Part shown: positions 11,501-25,089 of the stretch, one piece after another
Layout of the letters: each line of letters begins with the position of its first letter
Position numbering within the stretch: the stretch's first letter is position 1
NCBI GenBank assembly: GCA_963662155.1
Contig: OY759267.1
Coordinates: forward strand, 33,894,976-33,958,975
DNA: 64,000 nucleotides
Origin: Lamellibrachia columna
Taxonomy: Eukaryota; Annelida; Polychaeta; Sabellida; Siboglinidae
Reading direction: 5' to 3'
The notes under the pieces: model-generated
Told to the model about the DNA's origin: nothing
Database searches by the model: none
Seen by the model: only the letters and a program-made list of their open reading frames with translations
Made by a program: the position numbers and the translations under genes

Positions 11501-14500
11501 ATATGGCCTAGTGAGCTGACGTAACTGTTTCACATGGAAGGTGAGTTGTTTTTGAGGACTCCACTAAGTAGGTTATGTAATGTTATGCAATTCGACAAGT
11601 TGAGGTGTCTGTCTTTTCAGTAATCCACACTCAAAAGTGATATTTGGGTCTGTTTACATAGGTATATTGTGGCTCCAGGTAAAAAATTATTATAACTTTC
11701 AGTATGGAATAACAACTGCCTATATAGAATTTGATTACAGAACACATGCTGGACTATTCCAAAAATTATGTTACAAGTTTATTCAAGTGAGCTGAAAAAG
11801 TGAGTGTATTCGAGTATCGTACTAGAATACAGACTGTCTCAAGCTGAAGTAGCTCATATATGTGTGTTCTGCCCACCACAGGTGGTGGTTCATTGTGTAT
11901 GTAAGCAACTCCAACAACTAGGTAGGACATAGATTTTTTGCATCAATGCATGATTTTCATTTACCTTTATCAACAGTCTAAATTAAATTTTTTTCTGCAC
12001 AATTACCATTTTTATTTGGGGTAAGACCACAGTTGACCTTCCTGTTTACTGTTTCACACGAATGTAGGGCACGCGAAATTGTGAAATGTGAACTTAATAA
12101 ATTCATATTATGTGACATGAGTGCCTTTGAGCATGAATATTCACAGGTTTGTTTATATATAGTGCATTTTTTGGAGAGTTTAACTGGCGGAGGGATTTAT
12201 GGGAATTTTTCTGCTATGGGCCACGTGGGCGCATGAATACACGTCGGAAACTGCCAGCAATCCTGAAGGAGTGGTTTGCACCACTCTGTCAAAGTCATCC
12301 TGGCTTAGCCGTGGAAACCAAACCTCACTGCTAACCCCACTGGGTTCCTGTTGGATTGCTGCATCTGATGGTTTGTGGTAACAGTGGCTGGTCTTGAAGC
12401 CACCAATTTTCATCTTAATTCCACCAGCAGGTGGACATTTCTCCTCACTCTTTCTACTACTACTACTACTATCATGTGTTTTCTCCTCCATTTTAAAATC
12501 CCAGGTAAATCCAAGTAAAATTACTAATGAAAGTGACAAAACCGTTATCTGAATGCAAAGACGTCTAATCCACCTGAGAAACCAGATGATAGTGACAGGA
12601 GACCAGTGCTCTATTAGGGGGGTGGGGACATCTTCAAACTAGTGCAGCCTCCCTCTGATAAGTTACATCAAAGCAGAACAAGTCACATTATAATATAATT
12701 ACTTAGCAGTCAACTTTTGTTTATTTCAGTTAATTAGACACAGTCACCTTTACTCAAGTCCATGTGAAGAGCACACATCTATTGGGAGTTGAGAAAATCC
12801 TGGACAGGCCCAGCTGTTATCTGATATGGCCTAGTGAGCTGACGTAACTGTTTCACATGGAAGGTGAGTTGTTTTTGAGGACTCCACTAAGTAGGTTATG
12901 TAATGTTATGCAATTCGACAAGTTGAGGTGTCTGTCTTTTCAGTAATCCACACTCAAAAGTGATATTTGGGTCTGTTTACATAGGTATATTGTGGCTCCA
13001 GGTAAAAAATTATTATAACTTTCAGTATGGAATAACAACTGCCTATATAGAATTTGATTACAGAACACATGCTGGACTATTCCAAAAATTATGTTACAAG
13101 TTTATTCAAGTGAGCTGAAAAAGTGAGTGTATTCGAGTATCGTACTAGAATACAGACTGTCTCAAGCTGAAGTAGCTCATATATGTGTGTTCTGCCCACC
13201 ACAGGTGGTGGTTCATTGTGTATGTAAGCAACTCCAACAACTAGGTAGGACATAGATTTTTTGCATGAATGCATGATTTTCATTTACCTTTATCAACAGT
13301 CTAAATTAAATTTTTGTCTGCACAATTACCATTTTTATTTGGGGTAAGACCACAGTTGACCTTCCTGTTTACTGTTTCACACGAATGTAGGGCACGCGAA
13401 ATTGTGAAATGTGAACTTAATAAATTCATATTATGTGACATGAGTGCCTTTGAGCATGAATATTCACAGGTTTGTTTATATATAGTGCATTTTTTGGAGA
13501 GTTTAACTGGCGGAGGGATTTATGGGAATTTTTCTGCTATGGGCCACGTGGGCGCATGAATACACGTCGGAAACTGCCAGCAATCCTGAAGGAGTGGTTT
13601 GCACCACTCTGTCAAAGTCATCCTGGCTTAGCCGTGGCAACCAAACCCCACTGCTAACCCCACTAGGTTCATGTTGGATTGCTGCATCTGATGGTTTGTG
13701 GTAACAGTGGCCGGTCTTGAAGCCACCAATTATCATCTTAATTCCACCAGCAGGTGGACATTTCTCCTCCCTCTTTCTACTACTACTACTACTATCATGT
13801 GTTGTCTCCTCCATTTTGAAATCCCAGGTAAATCGAAGTAAAATTACTAATGAAAGTGACAAAACCGTTATCTGAAGGCAAAGACGTCTAATCCACCTGA
13901 GAAACCAGATGACAGTGACAGGAGACAAGTATATTAGGGGGGTGGGGACATCTTCAAACTAGTGCAGCCTCCCTCTGATAAGTTACATCAAAGCAGAACA
14001 GGTCACATTATAATATAATTACTTAGCAGTCAACTTTTGTTTATTTCAGTTAATTAGACACAGTCACCTTTACTCAAGTCCATGTGAAGGGCACACATCT
14101 ATTGGGAGTTGAGAAAATCCTAGACAGGCCCAGCTGTTATCTGATATGGCCTAGTGAGCTGACGTAACTGTTTCACATGGAAGGTGAGTTGTTTTTGAGG
14201 ACTCCACTAAGTAGGTTATGTAATGTTATGCAATTCGACAAGTTGAGGTGTCTGTCTTTTCAGTAATCCACACTCAAAAGTGATATTTGGGTCTGTTTAC
14301 ATAGGTGTATTGTGGCTCCAGGTAAAAAATTATTATAACTTTCAGTATGGAATAACAACTGGCTATATAGAATTTGATTACAGAACACATGCTGGACTAT
14401 TCCAAAAAATATGTTACAAGTTTATTCGAGTGAGCTAAAAAAGTGAGTGTATTCGAGTATCGTACTAGAATACAGACTGTCTCAAGCTGAAGTAGCTCAT

Positions 14501-17500
14501 ATATGTGTGTTCTGCCACAGGTGGTGGTTCCTTGTGTATGTAAGCAACTCCAACAACTAGGTAGGACATAGATTTTTTGCATGAATGCATGATTTTCATT
14601 TACCTTTATCAACAGTCTAAATTAAAAAAAATTCTGCACAGTTACCATTTTTATTTGGGGTAAGACCACAGTTGACCTTCCTGTTTACTGTTTCACACGA
14701 ATGTAGGGCACGCGAAATTGTGAAATGTGAACTTAATAAATTCATATTATGTGACATGAGTGCCTTTGAGCATGAATATTTACAGGTTTGTTTATATATA
14801 GTGCATTTTTTGGAGAGTTTAACTGGCGGAGGGATTTATGGGAATTGTTCTGCTATGGGCCACGTGGGCGCATGAATACACGTCGGAAACTGCCAGCAAT
14901 CCTGAAGGAGTGGTTTGCACCACTCTGTCAAAGTCATCCTGGCTTAGCCGTGGCAACCAAACCCCACTGCTAACCCCACTGGGTTCATGTTGGATTGCTG
15001 CATCTGATGGTTTGTGGTAACAGTGGCCGGTCTTGAAGCCACCAATTTTCATCTTAATTCCACCAGCAGGTGGACATTTCTCCTCACTCTTTCTACTACT
15101 ACTACTACTATCATGTGTTGTCTCCTCCATTTTGAAATCCCAGGTAAATCCAAGTAAAATTACTAATGAAAGTGACAAAACCGTTATCTGAATGCAAAGA
15201 CGTCTAATCCACCTCGGAAACCAGATGACAGTGACAGGAGACCAGTATATTAAGGGGGTGGGGACATCTTCAAACTAGTGCAGCCTCCCTCTGATAAGTT
15301 ACATCAAAGCAGAACAAGTCACATTATAATATAATTACTTAGCAGTCAACTTTTGTTTATTTCAGTTAATTAGACACAGTCACCTTTACTCAAGTCCATG
15401 TGAAGAGCACACATCTATTGGGAGTTGAGAAAATCCTGGACAGGCCCAGCTGTTATTTGATATGGCCTAGTGAGCTGACGTAACTGTTTCACATGGAAGG
15501 TGAGTTGTTTTTGAGGACTCCACTAAGTAGGTTATGTAATGTTATGCAATTCGACAAGTTGAGGTGTCTGGCTTTTCAGTAATCCACACTCAAAGGTGAT
15601 ATTTGGGTCTGTTTACATAGGTGTATTTTGGCACCAGGTAAAAAATTATTATAACTTTCTGTATGGAATAACAACTGGCTATATAGAATTTGATTACAGA
15701 ACACATGCTGGACTATTCCAAAAATTATGTTACAAGTTCATTCGAGTGAGCTGAAAAAGTGAGTGTATTCGAGTATCGTACTAGAATACAGACTGTCTCA
15801 AGCTGAAGTAGCTCATATATGTGTGTTCTGCCCACCACAGGTGGTGGTTCATTGTGTATGTAAGCAACTCCAACAACTAGGTAGGACATAGATTTTTTGC
15901 ATGAATGCATGATTTTCATTTACATTTATCAACAGTCTAAATTAAAAACAATTCTGCACAGTTACCATTTTTATTTGGGGTAAGACCACAGTTGACCTTC
16001 CTGTTTACTGTTTCACACGAATGTAGGGCACGCGAAATTGTGAAATGTGAACTTAATAAATTCATATTATGTGACATGAGTGCCTTTGAGCATGAATATT
16101 CACTGGTTTGTTTATATATAGTGCATTTTTTGGAGAGTTTAACTGGCGGAGGGATTTATGGGAATTGTTCTGCTATGGGCCACGTGGGCGCATGAATACA
16201 CGTCGGAAACTGCCAGCAATCCTGAAGGAGTGGTTTGCACCACTCTGTCAAAGTCATCCTGGCTTAGCCGTGGCAACCAAACCCCACTGCTAACCCCACT
16301 GGGTTCATATTGGATTGTTGCATCTGATGGTTTGTGGTAACAGTGGCCGGTCTTGAAGCCACCAATTTTCATCTTAATTCCACCAGCAGGTGGACATTTC
16401 TCCTCACTCTTTCTACTACTACTACTACTATCATGTGTTTTCTCCTCAATTTTGAAATCCCAGGTAAATCCAAGTAAAATTACTAATGAAAGTGACAAAA
16501 CCGTTATCTGAATGCAAAGACGTCTAATCCACCTCGGAAACCAGATGACAGTGACAGGAGACCAGTATATTAGGGGGGGGGGGGTGGGGACATCTTCAAA
16601 CTAGTGCAGCCTCCCTCTGATAAGTTACATCAAAGCAGAACAAGTCACATTATAATATAATTACTTAGCAGTCAACTTTTGTTTATTTCAGTTAATTAGA
16701 CACAGTCACCTTTACTCAAGTCCATATGAAGAGCACACATCTATTGGGAGTTGAGAAAATCCTGGACAGGCCCAGCTGTTATCTGATATGGCCTAGTGAG
16801 CTGGCGTAACTGTTTCACAGGGAAGGTGAGTTGTTTCTGAGGACTCCACTAAGTAGGTTATGTAATGTTATGCAATTCGACAAGTTGCGGTGTCTGGGTT
16901 TTCAGTAATCCACACTCAAAGGTGATATTTGGGTCTGTTTACATATGTGTATTGTGGCACCAGGTAAAAAATTATTATAACTTTCAGTATAGAATAACAA
17001 CTGGCTATATAGAATTTGATTACAGAACACATGCTGGACTATTCCAAAAATTATGTTACAAGTTCATTCGAGTGAGCTGAAAAAGTGAGTGTATTCGAGT
17101 ATCGTACTAGAATACAGACTGTCTCAAGCTGAAGTAGCTCATATATGTGTGTTCTGCCCACCACAGGTGGTGGTTCCTTGTGTATCTAAACAACTCCAAC
17201 AACTAGGTAGGACATAGATGTTTTGCCTCAATGCATGATTTTCATTTACCTTTATCAACAGTGTAAATTAAAAAAAATCTGCACAGTTACCATTTTTATT
17301 TGGGGTAAGACCACAGTTGACCTTCCTGTTTACTGTTTCACACGAATGTAGGGCACGCGAAATTGTGAAATGTGAACTTAGTAAATTCATATTATGTGAC
17401 ATGAGTGCCTTTGAACAAGAATATTCACAGGTTTGTTTATAGAAGCTATTGGCTGTGAAATAGTGCATTTTTTGGAGAGTTTAACTGGCGGAGGGATTTA

Positions 17501-20445
17501 TGGGAATTTTTCTGCTATGGGCCACGTGGGCGCATGAATACACGTCGGAAACTGCCAGCAATCCTGAAGGAGTGGTTTGCACCACTCTGTCAAAGTCATC
17601 CTGGCTTAGCCGTGGCAACCAAACCCCACTGCTAACCCAACTGGGTTCCTGTTGGATTGCTGCATCTGATGGTTTGTGGTAACAGTGGCCGGTCTTGAAG
17701 CCACCAATTTTCATCTTAATTCCACCAGCAGGTGGACATTTCTCCTCACACTTTCTCCTACTACTACTACTACTATCATGTGTTGTCTCCTCCATTTTAA
17801 AATCCCAGGTAAATCCAAGTAAAATTACTAATGAAAGTGACAAAACCGTTATCTGAATGCAAATGCGTCTAATCCACCTGAGAAACCAGATGACAGTGAC
17901 AGGATACCAGTATATTAGGGGGGGGGGGGTGGGGACATCTTCAAACTAGTGCAGCCTCCCTCTGATAAGTTACATCAAAGCAGAACAAGTCACATTATAA
18001 TATAATTACTTAGCAGTCAACTTTTGTTTATTTCAGTTAATTAGACACAGTCACCTTTACTCAAGTCCATGTGAAGTGCACACATCTATTGGGAGTTGAG
18101 AAAATCCTGGACAGGCCCAGCTGTTATCTGATATGGCCTAGTGAACTGACGTAACTGTTTCACATGGAAGGTGAGTTGTTTTTGAGGACTCCACTAAGTA
18201 GGTTATGTAATGTTATGCAATTCGACAAGTTGAGGTGTCTGTCTTTTCAGTAATCCACAGTCAAAGGTGATATTTGGGTCTGTTTACATAGGTGTATTGT
18301 GGCACTAGGTAAAAAAATATTATAACTTTCAGTATAGAATAACAACTGGCTATATAGAATTTGATTACAGAACACATGCTGGACTATTCCAAAAATTATG
18401 TTACAAGTTCATTCGAGTGAGCTGAAAAAGGGTGAGTGTATTCGAGTATCGTACTAGAATACAGACTGTCTCAAGCTGAAGTAGCTCATATATGTGTGTT
18501 CTGCCCACCACAGGTGGTGGTTCCTTGTGTATGAAAGCAACTCCAACAACTAGGTAGGACATAGATTTTTTGCATAAATGCATGATTTTCATTTACCTTT
18601 ATCAACAGTCTAAATTTAAAAAAATTCTGCACAGTTACCATTTTTATTTGGGGTAAGACCACAGTTGACCTTCCTGTTTACTGTTTCACACGAATGAAGG
18701 GCACGCGAAATTGTGAAATGTGAACTTAATAAATTTTTATTATGTGACATGAGGGCCTTTCAACATGAATATTCACAGGTTTGTTTATAGAAGCTATTGG
18801 CTGTGAAATAGTGCATTTTTTGGAGAGTTTAACTGGCGGAGGGATTTATGGGAATGTTTCTGCTATGGGCCACGTGGGCGCATGAATACACGTCGGAAAC
18901 TGCCAGCAATCCTGAAGGAGTGGTTTGCACCACTCTGTCAAAGTCATCCTGGCTTAGCCGTGGCAACCAAACCCCACTGCTAACCCCACTGGGTTCCTGT
19001 TGGATTGCTGCATCTGATGGTTTGTGGTAAAAGTGGCCGGTCTTGAAGCCACCAATTTTCATCTTAATTCCACCAGCAGGTGGACATTTCTCTTCACTCT
19101 TTCTACTACTACTACTACTACTATCATGTGTTGTCTCCTCCATTTTAAAATCCCAGGTAAATCCAAGTAAAATTACTAATGAAAGTGACAAAACCGTTAT
19201 CTGAATGCAAAGACGTCTAATCCGCCTGAGAAACCAGATGACAGTGACAGGAGACCAGTATATTAGGGGGGGGGGGTGGTGACATCTTCAAACTAGTGCA
19301 GCCTCCCTCTGATAATTTACATCAAAGCAGAACAAGTCACATTATAATATAATTACTTAGCAGTCAACTTTTGTTTATTTCAGTTAATTAGACAAAGTCA
19401 CCTTTACTCAAGTCCATGTGAAGAGCACACATCTATTGGGAGTTGAGAAAATCCTGGACAGGCCCAGCTGTTATCTGTTATGGCCTAGTGAGCTGACGTT
19501 ACTGTTTCACATGGAAGGTGAGTTGTTTTTGAGGACTCCACTAAGTAGGTTATGTAATGTTATGCAATTCGACAAGTTGAAGTGTCTGTCTTTTCAGTAA
19601 TCCACAGTCAAAGGTGATATTTGGGTCTGTTTACATAGGTGTATTGTGGCACCAGGTAAACAATTATTATAACTTTCAGTATGGAATAACAACTGGCTAT
19701 ATAGAATTTGATTACAGAACACATGCTAGACTATTCCAAAAATTATGTTACAAGTTCATTCGAGTGAGCTGAAAAAGTGAGTGTATTCGAGTATCGTACT
19801 AGAATACAGACTGTCTCAAGCTGATGTAGCTCAAATATGTGTGTTCTGCCCACCACAAGTGGTGGTTCCTTGTGTATGTAAGCAACTCCAACAACTAGGT
19901 TTTGTATATAGATTTTTTGAATGAATGCATGATTTTCATTTACCTTTATCAACAGGCTAAATTAAATTTTTGTCTGCACAATTACCATTTTTATTTGGGG
20001 TAAGACCACAGTTGACCTTCCTGTTTACTGTTTCACACGAATGTAGGGCACGCGAAATTGTGAAATGTGAACTTAATAAATTCATATTATGTGACATGAG
20101 TGCCTTTGAGCATGAATATTCACAGGTTTGTTTATAGAAGCTATTGGCTGTGAAATAGTGCATTTTTTGGAGAGTTTAACTGGCGGAGGGATTTATGGGA
20201 ATTTTTCTGCTATGGGCCACGTGGGCGCATGAATACACGTCGGAAACTGCCAGCAATCCTGAAGGAGTGGTTTGCACCACTCTGCCAAAGTCATCCTGGC
20301 TTAGCTGTGGCAACTAAACCCCACTGCTAACCCCACTGGGTTCCTGTTGGATTGCTGCATCTGATGGTTTGTGGTAACAGTGGCCGGTCTTGAAGCCACC
20401 AATTTTCATCTTAATCCCACCAGCAGGTGGACATTTCTCCTCACT

Positions 20446-20480
20446 CTTTCTACTACTACTACTACTACTACTACTACTAT
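20446..20480 (+). repeat. (CTA)n microsatellite, longest allele in the array
   Basis: All full units carry a CTA trinucleotide run. In most it gives five Ser codons on the minus strand; here it gives nine. The units starting 17914 and 20618 have six, and the unit starting 22447 has an interrupted run. In-phase change in multiples of three keeps the minus-strand ORF open. Confidence 0.9.
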
Positions 20481-21593
20481 CATGTGTTGTCTCCTCCATT
20501 TTAAAATCCCAGGTAAATCCAAGTAAAATGACTAATGAAAGTGACAAAACCGTTATCTGAATGCAAAGACATCTAATCCACCTGAGAAACCAGATGACAG
20601 TGACAGGAGACCAGTATATTAGGGGGGGGGGGGTGGGGACATCTTCAAACTAGTGCAGCCTCCCTCTGATAAGTTACATCAAAGCAGAACAAGTCACATT
20701 ATAATAGAATTACTTAGCAGTCAACTTTTGTTTATTTCAGTTAATTAGACACAGTCACCTTTACTCAAGTCCATGTGAAGGGCACACATCTATTGGGAGT
20801 TGAGAAAATCCTGGACAGGCCCAGCTGTTATCTGATATGGCCTAGTGAGCTGACGTAACTGTTTCACATGGAAGGTGAGTTGTTTTTGAGGACTCCACTA
20901 AGTAGGTTATGTAATGTTATGCAATTCGAAAAGTTGAGGTGTCTTGCTTTTCAGTAATCCACACTCAAAAGTAATATTTGGGTATGTTTACATAGGTGTA
21001 TTGTGGCACCAGGTAAAAAATTATTATAACTTTCAGTATGGAATAACAACTGGCTATATAGAATTTGATTACAGAACACATGCTGGACTATTCCAAAAAT
21101 TAAGTTACAAGTTCATTCGAGTGAACTGAAAAAGTGAGTGTATTCGAGTATCGTACTAGAATACAGACTGTCTCAAGCTGAAGTAGCTCATATCTGTGTG
21201 TTCTCTCCACCACAGGTGGTGGTTCCTTGTGTATGTAAGCAACTCCAACAATTAGGTAGGACATAGATTTTTTGCATTAATGCATGATTTTCATTTACCT
21301 TTATCAACAGGCTAAATAAAATTTGTGTCTGCACAATTACCATTTTTATTTGGGGTAAGACCACAGTTGACCTTCCTGTTTACTGTTTCACACGAATGTA
21401 GGGCACGCGAAATTGTGAAATGTGAACTTAAAAAATTCATATTATGTGACATGAGTGCCTTTGAGCATGAATATTCACAGGTTTGTTTATAGAAGCTATT
21501 GGCTGTGAAATAGTGCATTTTTTGGAGAGTTTAACTGGCGGAGGGATTTATGGGAATTTTTCTGCTATGGGCCACGTGGGCGCATGAATACAC

Positions 21594-22080
21594 GTTCATT
21601 CGAGTGAGCTAAAAAGTGAGTGTACTCGAGTATCGTACTAGAATACAGACTGTCTCAAGCTGAAGTAGCTCATATATGTGTGTTCTGCCCACCACAGATG
21701 GTGGTTCCTTGTGTATGTAAGCAACTCCAACAACTAGGTAGGACATAGATTTTTTGCTTGAATGCATGATTTTCATTTACCTTTATCAAATGTCTAAATT
21801 TTTAAAAATTCTGCACAGTTACCATTTTTATTTGGGGTAAGACCACAGTTGACCTTCCTGTTTACTCTTTCACACGAATGTAGGGCACGCGAAATTGTGA
21901 AATGTGAATTTAATAAATTCATATTATGTGACATGAGTGCCTTTGAGCATGAATATTCACAGGTTTGTTTATATAAGCTATTGGCTGTGAAATAGTGCAT
22001 TTTTTGGAGAGTTTAACTGGCGGAGGGATTTATGGGAATTGTTCTGCTATGGGCCACGTGGGCGCATGAATACACGTCGG
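21594..22080 (+). repeat. Partial unit duplication inside array unit 12
   Basis: At about 21594 the sequence jumps from the ATGAATACACG segment of the unit back to the earlier TTCATTCGAGTGAGCT segment and then repeats about 490 bp. Unit 12 is therefore 1829 bp. The junction has only a few bases of shared sequence, as expected for slippage or microhomology-mediated unequal exchange. Confidence 0.9.
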
Positions 22081-24165
22081 AAACTGCCAGCAATCCTGAA
22101 GGAGTGGTTTGCACCACTCTGTCAAAGTCATCCTGGCTTAGCCGTGGCAACCAAACCCCACTGCTAACCCCACTTGGTTCATGTTGGATTGCTGCATCTG
22201 ATGGTTTGTGGTAACAGTGGCCGGTCTTGAAGCCACCAAATTTCATCTTAATTCCACCAGCAGGTGGACATTTCTCCTCACTCTTTCTACTACTACTACT
22301 ACTACTATCATGTGTTGTCTCCTCCATTTTGAAATCCCAGGTAAATCCAAGTAAAATTACTAATGAAAGTGACAAAACCGTTATCTGAATGCAAAGACGT
22401 CTAATCCACCTCGGAAACCAGATGACAGTGACAGGAGACCAGTATATTAGGGGGGTGGGGACATCTTCAAACTAGTGCAGCCTCCCTCTGATAAGTTACA
22501 TCAAAGCAGAACAAGTCACATTATAATATAATTACTTAGCAGTCAACTTTTGTTTATTTCAGTTAATTAGACACAGTCACCTTTACTCAAGTCCATGTGA
22601 AGAGCACACATCTATTGGGAGTTGAGAAAATCCTGGACAGGCCCAGCTGTTATCTGATATGGCCTAGTGAGCTGACGTAACTGTTTCACATGGAAGGTGA
22701 GTTGTTTTTGAGGACTCCACTAAGTAGGTTATGTAATGTTATGCAATTCGACAAGTTGAGGTGTCTGGCTTTTCAGTAATCCACACTCAAATGTGATATT
22801 TGGGTCTGTTTACATAGGTGTATTTTGGCACCAGGTAAAAAATTATTATAACTTTCAGTATGGAATAACAACTGGCTATATAGAATTTGATTACAGAACA
22901 CATGCTGGACTATTCCAAAAATTATGTTATAAGTTCATTCGAGTGAGCTGAAAAAGTGAATGTATTCGAGTATCGTACTAGAATACAGACTGTCTCAAGC
23001 TGAAGTAGCTCATATATGTGTGTTCTGCCCACCACAGGTGGTGGTTCCTTGTGTATGTAAGCAACTCCAACAACTAGGTAGGACATAGATTTTTTGCATG
23101 AATGCATGATTTTCATTTACATTTATCAACAGTCTAAATTAAAAAAAATTCTGCACAGTTACCATTTTTATTTGGGGTAAGACCACAGTTGACCTTCCTG
23201 TTTACTGTTTCACACGAATGTAGGGCACTCGAAATTGTGAAATGTGAACTTAATAAATTCATATTATGTGACATGAGTGCCTTTGAGCATGAATATTCAC
23301 AGGTTTTTGTTATATATAGTGCATTTTTCGGAGAGTTTAACTGGCGGAGGGATTTATGGGAATTGTTCTGCTATGGGCCACGTGGGCGCATGAATACACG
23401 TCGGAAACTGCCAGCAATCCTGAAGGAGTGGTTTGCACCACTCTGTCAAAGTCATCCTGGCTTAGCCGTGGCAACCAAACCCCACTGCTAACCCCACTGG
23501 GTTCATGTTGGATTGCTGCATCTGATGGTTTGTGGTAACAGCGGCCGGTCTTGAAGCCACCAATTTTCATCTTAATTCCACCAGCAGGTGGACATTTCTC
23601 CTCACTCTTTCTACCACTACTACTACTATCATGTGTTGTCTCCTCCATTTTGAAATCCCAGGTAAATCCAAGTAAAATTACTAATGAAAGTGACAAAACC
23701 GTTATCTGAATGCAAAGACGTCTAATCCACCTCGGAAACCAGATGACAATGACAGGAGACCAGTATATTAGGGGGGTGGGGACATCTTCAAACTAGTGCA
23801 GCCTCCCTCTGATAAGTTACATAAAAGCAGAACAAGTCACATTATAATATAATTACTTAGCAGTCAACTTTTGTTTATTTCAGTTAATTAGACACAGTCA
23901 CCTTTACTCAAGTCCATGTGAAGAGCACACATCTATTGGGAGTTGAGAAAATCCTGGAAAGGCCCAGCTGTTATCTGATATGGCCTAGTGAGCTGACGTA
24001 ACTGTTTCACATGGAAGGTGAGTTGTTTTTGAGGAATCCACTAAGTAGGTTATGTAATGTTATGCAATTCGACAAGTTGAAGTGTCTGGCTTTTCAGTAA
24101 TCCACACTCAAAGGTGATATTTGGGTCTGTTTACATAGGTGTATTGTGGCACCAGGTAAAAAAAT

Positions 24166-24700
24166 ATACTTTCCTTTTCAGATTTTTCAAAATGTTTCTG
24201 TCCAACATGACTCCCTCTACCTTTCCCCGAGCATTCGCTCCCTGTTGTATCCGGCATCGCATTTCTACCTCTGAATGCTCATCCTCATTAACCATTCCTC
24301 CAAGTTACACAAAGCCACCCACTTGGTTGAACTCCTCATCATCCAAACTAATGTTCAAGTCTTCTCTCTGATGTCAAACACACATCTCTTCTGTCTTCTC
24401 CCGGCTCATTATCGGTCCGTGCTTCTTGAACATCCCCTTCCATTGCTCCAACACTTCCTGTAGTTCTTGTTTTTTGTCTGCTATCATGGCCAGATCGTTT
24501 GCATACATCACCTTCCTGAGAACATCCTTCATGCTGATCTTCCTGCTGATTACCACCATGATAAAGTGTAAAGGGTCATTTCCTTGCCTCTAACCGATGT
24601 TAACTTTAAACTCTTCCGACGACCCATATCCAACCACAACTCTTGTTTTTGTTCTCAGGAACATGACAGTTATGGGTGTTGCACGCCATGACACAGAACT
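24166..24700 (-). mobile_element. RTE-like reverse transcriptase fragment at the array/block junction
   Basis: The minus strand encodes the catalytic region of an RTE-type non-LTR reverse transcriptase. In order: RTKTRVVVGYGSSEEF, a degraded RQG-x-x-PL motif with a stop, FIMVVISRKIS, VMYANDLAMIADKKQEL (Asp-to-Asn in the YADD site), EQWKGMFKKHG, MSREKTEEM, then after a stop EDLNISLDDEE, LGGMVNEDEHSEVEMR and RIQQGANARGKVEGVML. The SEVE...R-x-x-x-GA-x-A-x-x-KVEGVM end is characteristic of this group. Stops and the catalytic change mark it as dead. It runs across the border between the truncated last array unit and block copy 2, so array and block were already joined through this element. Confidence 0.85.
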
Positions 24701-24854
24701 GACTAAATACCACCAACTCATTACAAAGTCAGACTCCCAGATAAGTCAGGCTCCCAGATAACTTATTTTGTAATTTCTGTAAACTATTATAATGATCAAA
24801 CTACAACACTGACTGATATGTATTGCCTGTATAGACTTGATATCATCATTCCAG

Positions 24855-25027
24855 GTGACACCATCAAACCTCAGTCACAAAAGTCAGTACACAACATGAC
24901 TACATCAGTGGACGACACAGAGCCATTCGATTACACAACAATTGACGTACCAGCAGTAAAGACGTCACGACAGGACGGCGTCGGTGTCACCTGGGACAAA
25001 CCACACAAGGATGAGAAGTTCGACAGC
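24855..25027 (+). CDS. Exon-like segment, possibly HYR-like (copy 2)
   Basis: Counterpart of 297-469 with the same CCAG acceptor and a GTAAGT donor at 25028. By eye six base differences separate the two copies, five of which change the residue (Ala/Asp, Asp/Gly, Asn/Lys, Ile/Phe, Arg/Ser), three of them clustered at the 3' end. The reading frame stays open in both copies. Family uncertain. Confidence 0.35.
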
Positions 25028-25089
25028 GTAAGTTCTTGGCTCATGCTGATTATTGCACTCACAGCCAAGTCAGTCTTTACGCAGACATT

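Larger units (their letters stand above)
5938..24165 (+). repeat. Tandem array of thirteen ~1.32-1.36 kb units plus a partial unit
   Basis: Taking the G-tract at the unit border as the start, units begin near 5938, 7278, 8615, 9949, 11290, 12613, 13934, 15250, 16569, 17914, 19262, 20618, 22447 and 23768. Spacings are 1316-1356 bp, except 1829 for the unit at 20618, which holds an internal duplication. The last unit is cut after about 398 bp. Copies are nearly identical. They fall into subtypes: units 5-8 and 13 lack about 18 bp (a TATATATAG junction instead of AGAAGCTATTGGCTG), and the others keep it. Each unit has a poly-G stretch of variable length, a (CTA)n microsatellite, repeated splice-like sites and a conserved minus-strand ORF. 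I do not recognise the unit as a known satellite or transposon. Confidence 0.97.

Noticed and set aside
5938..24165. CRISPR array or bacterial repeat
   Set aside because: Units are 1.3 kb, have no spacers and lie in an intron-containing eukaryotic context.
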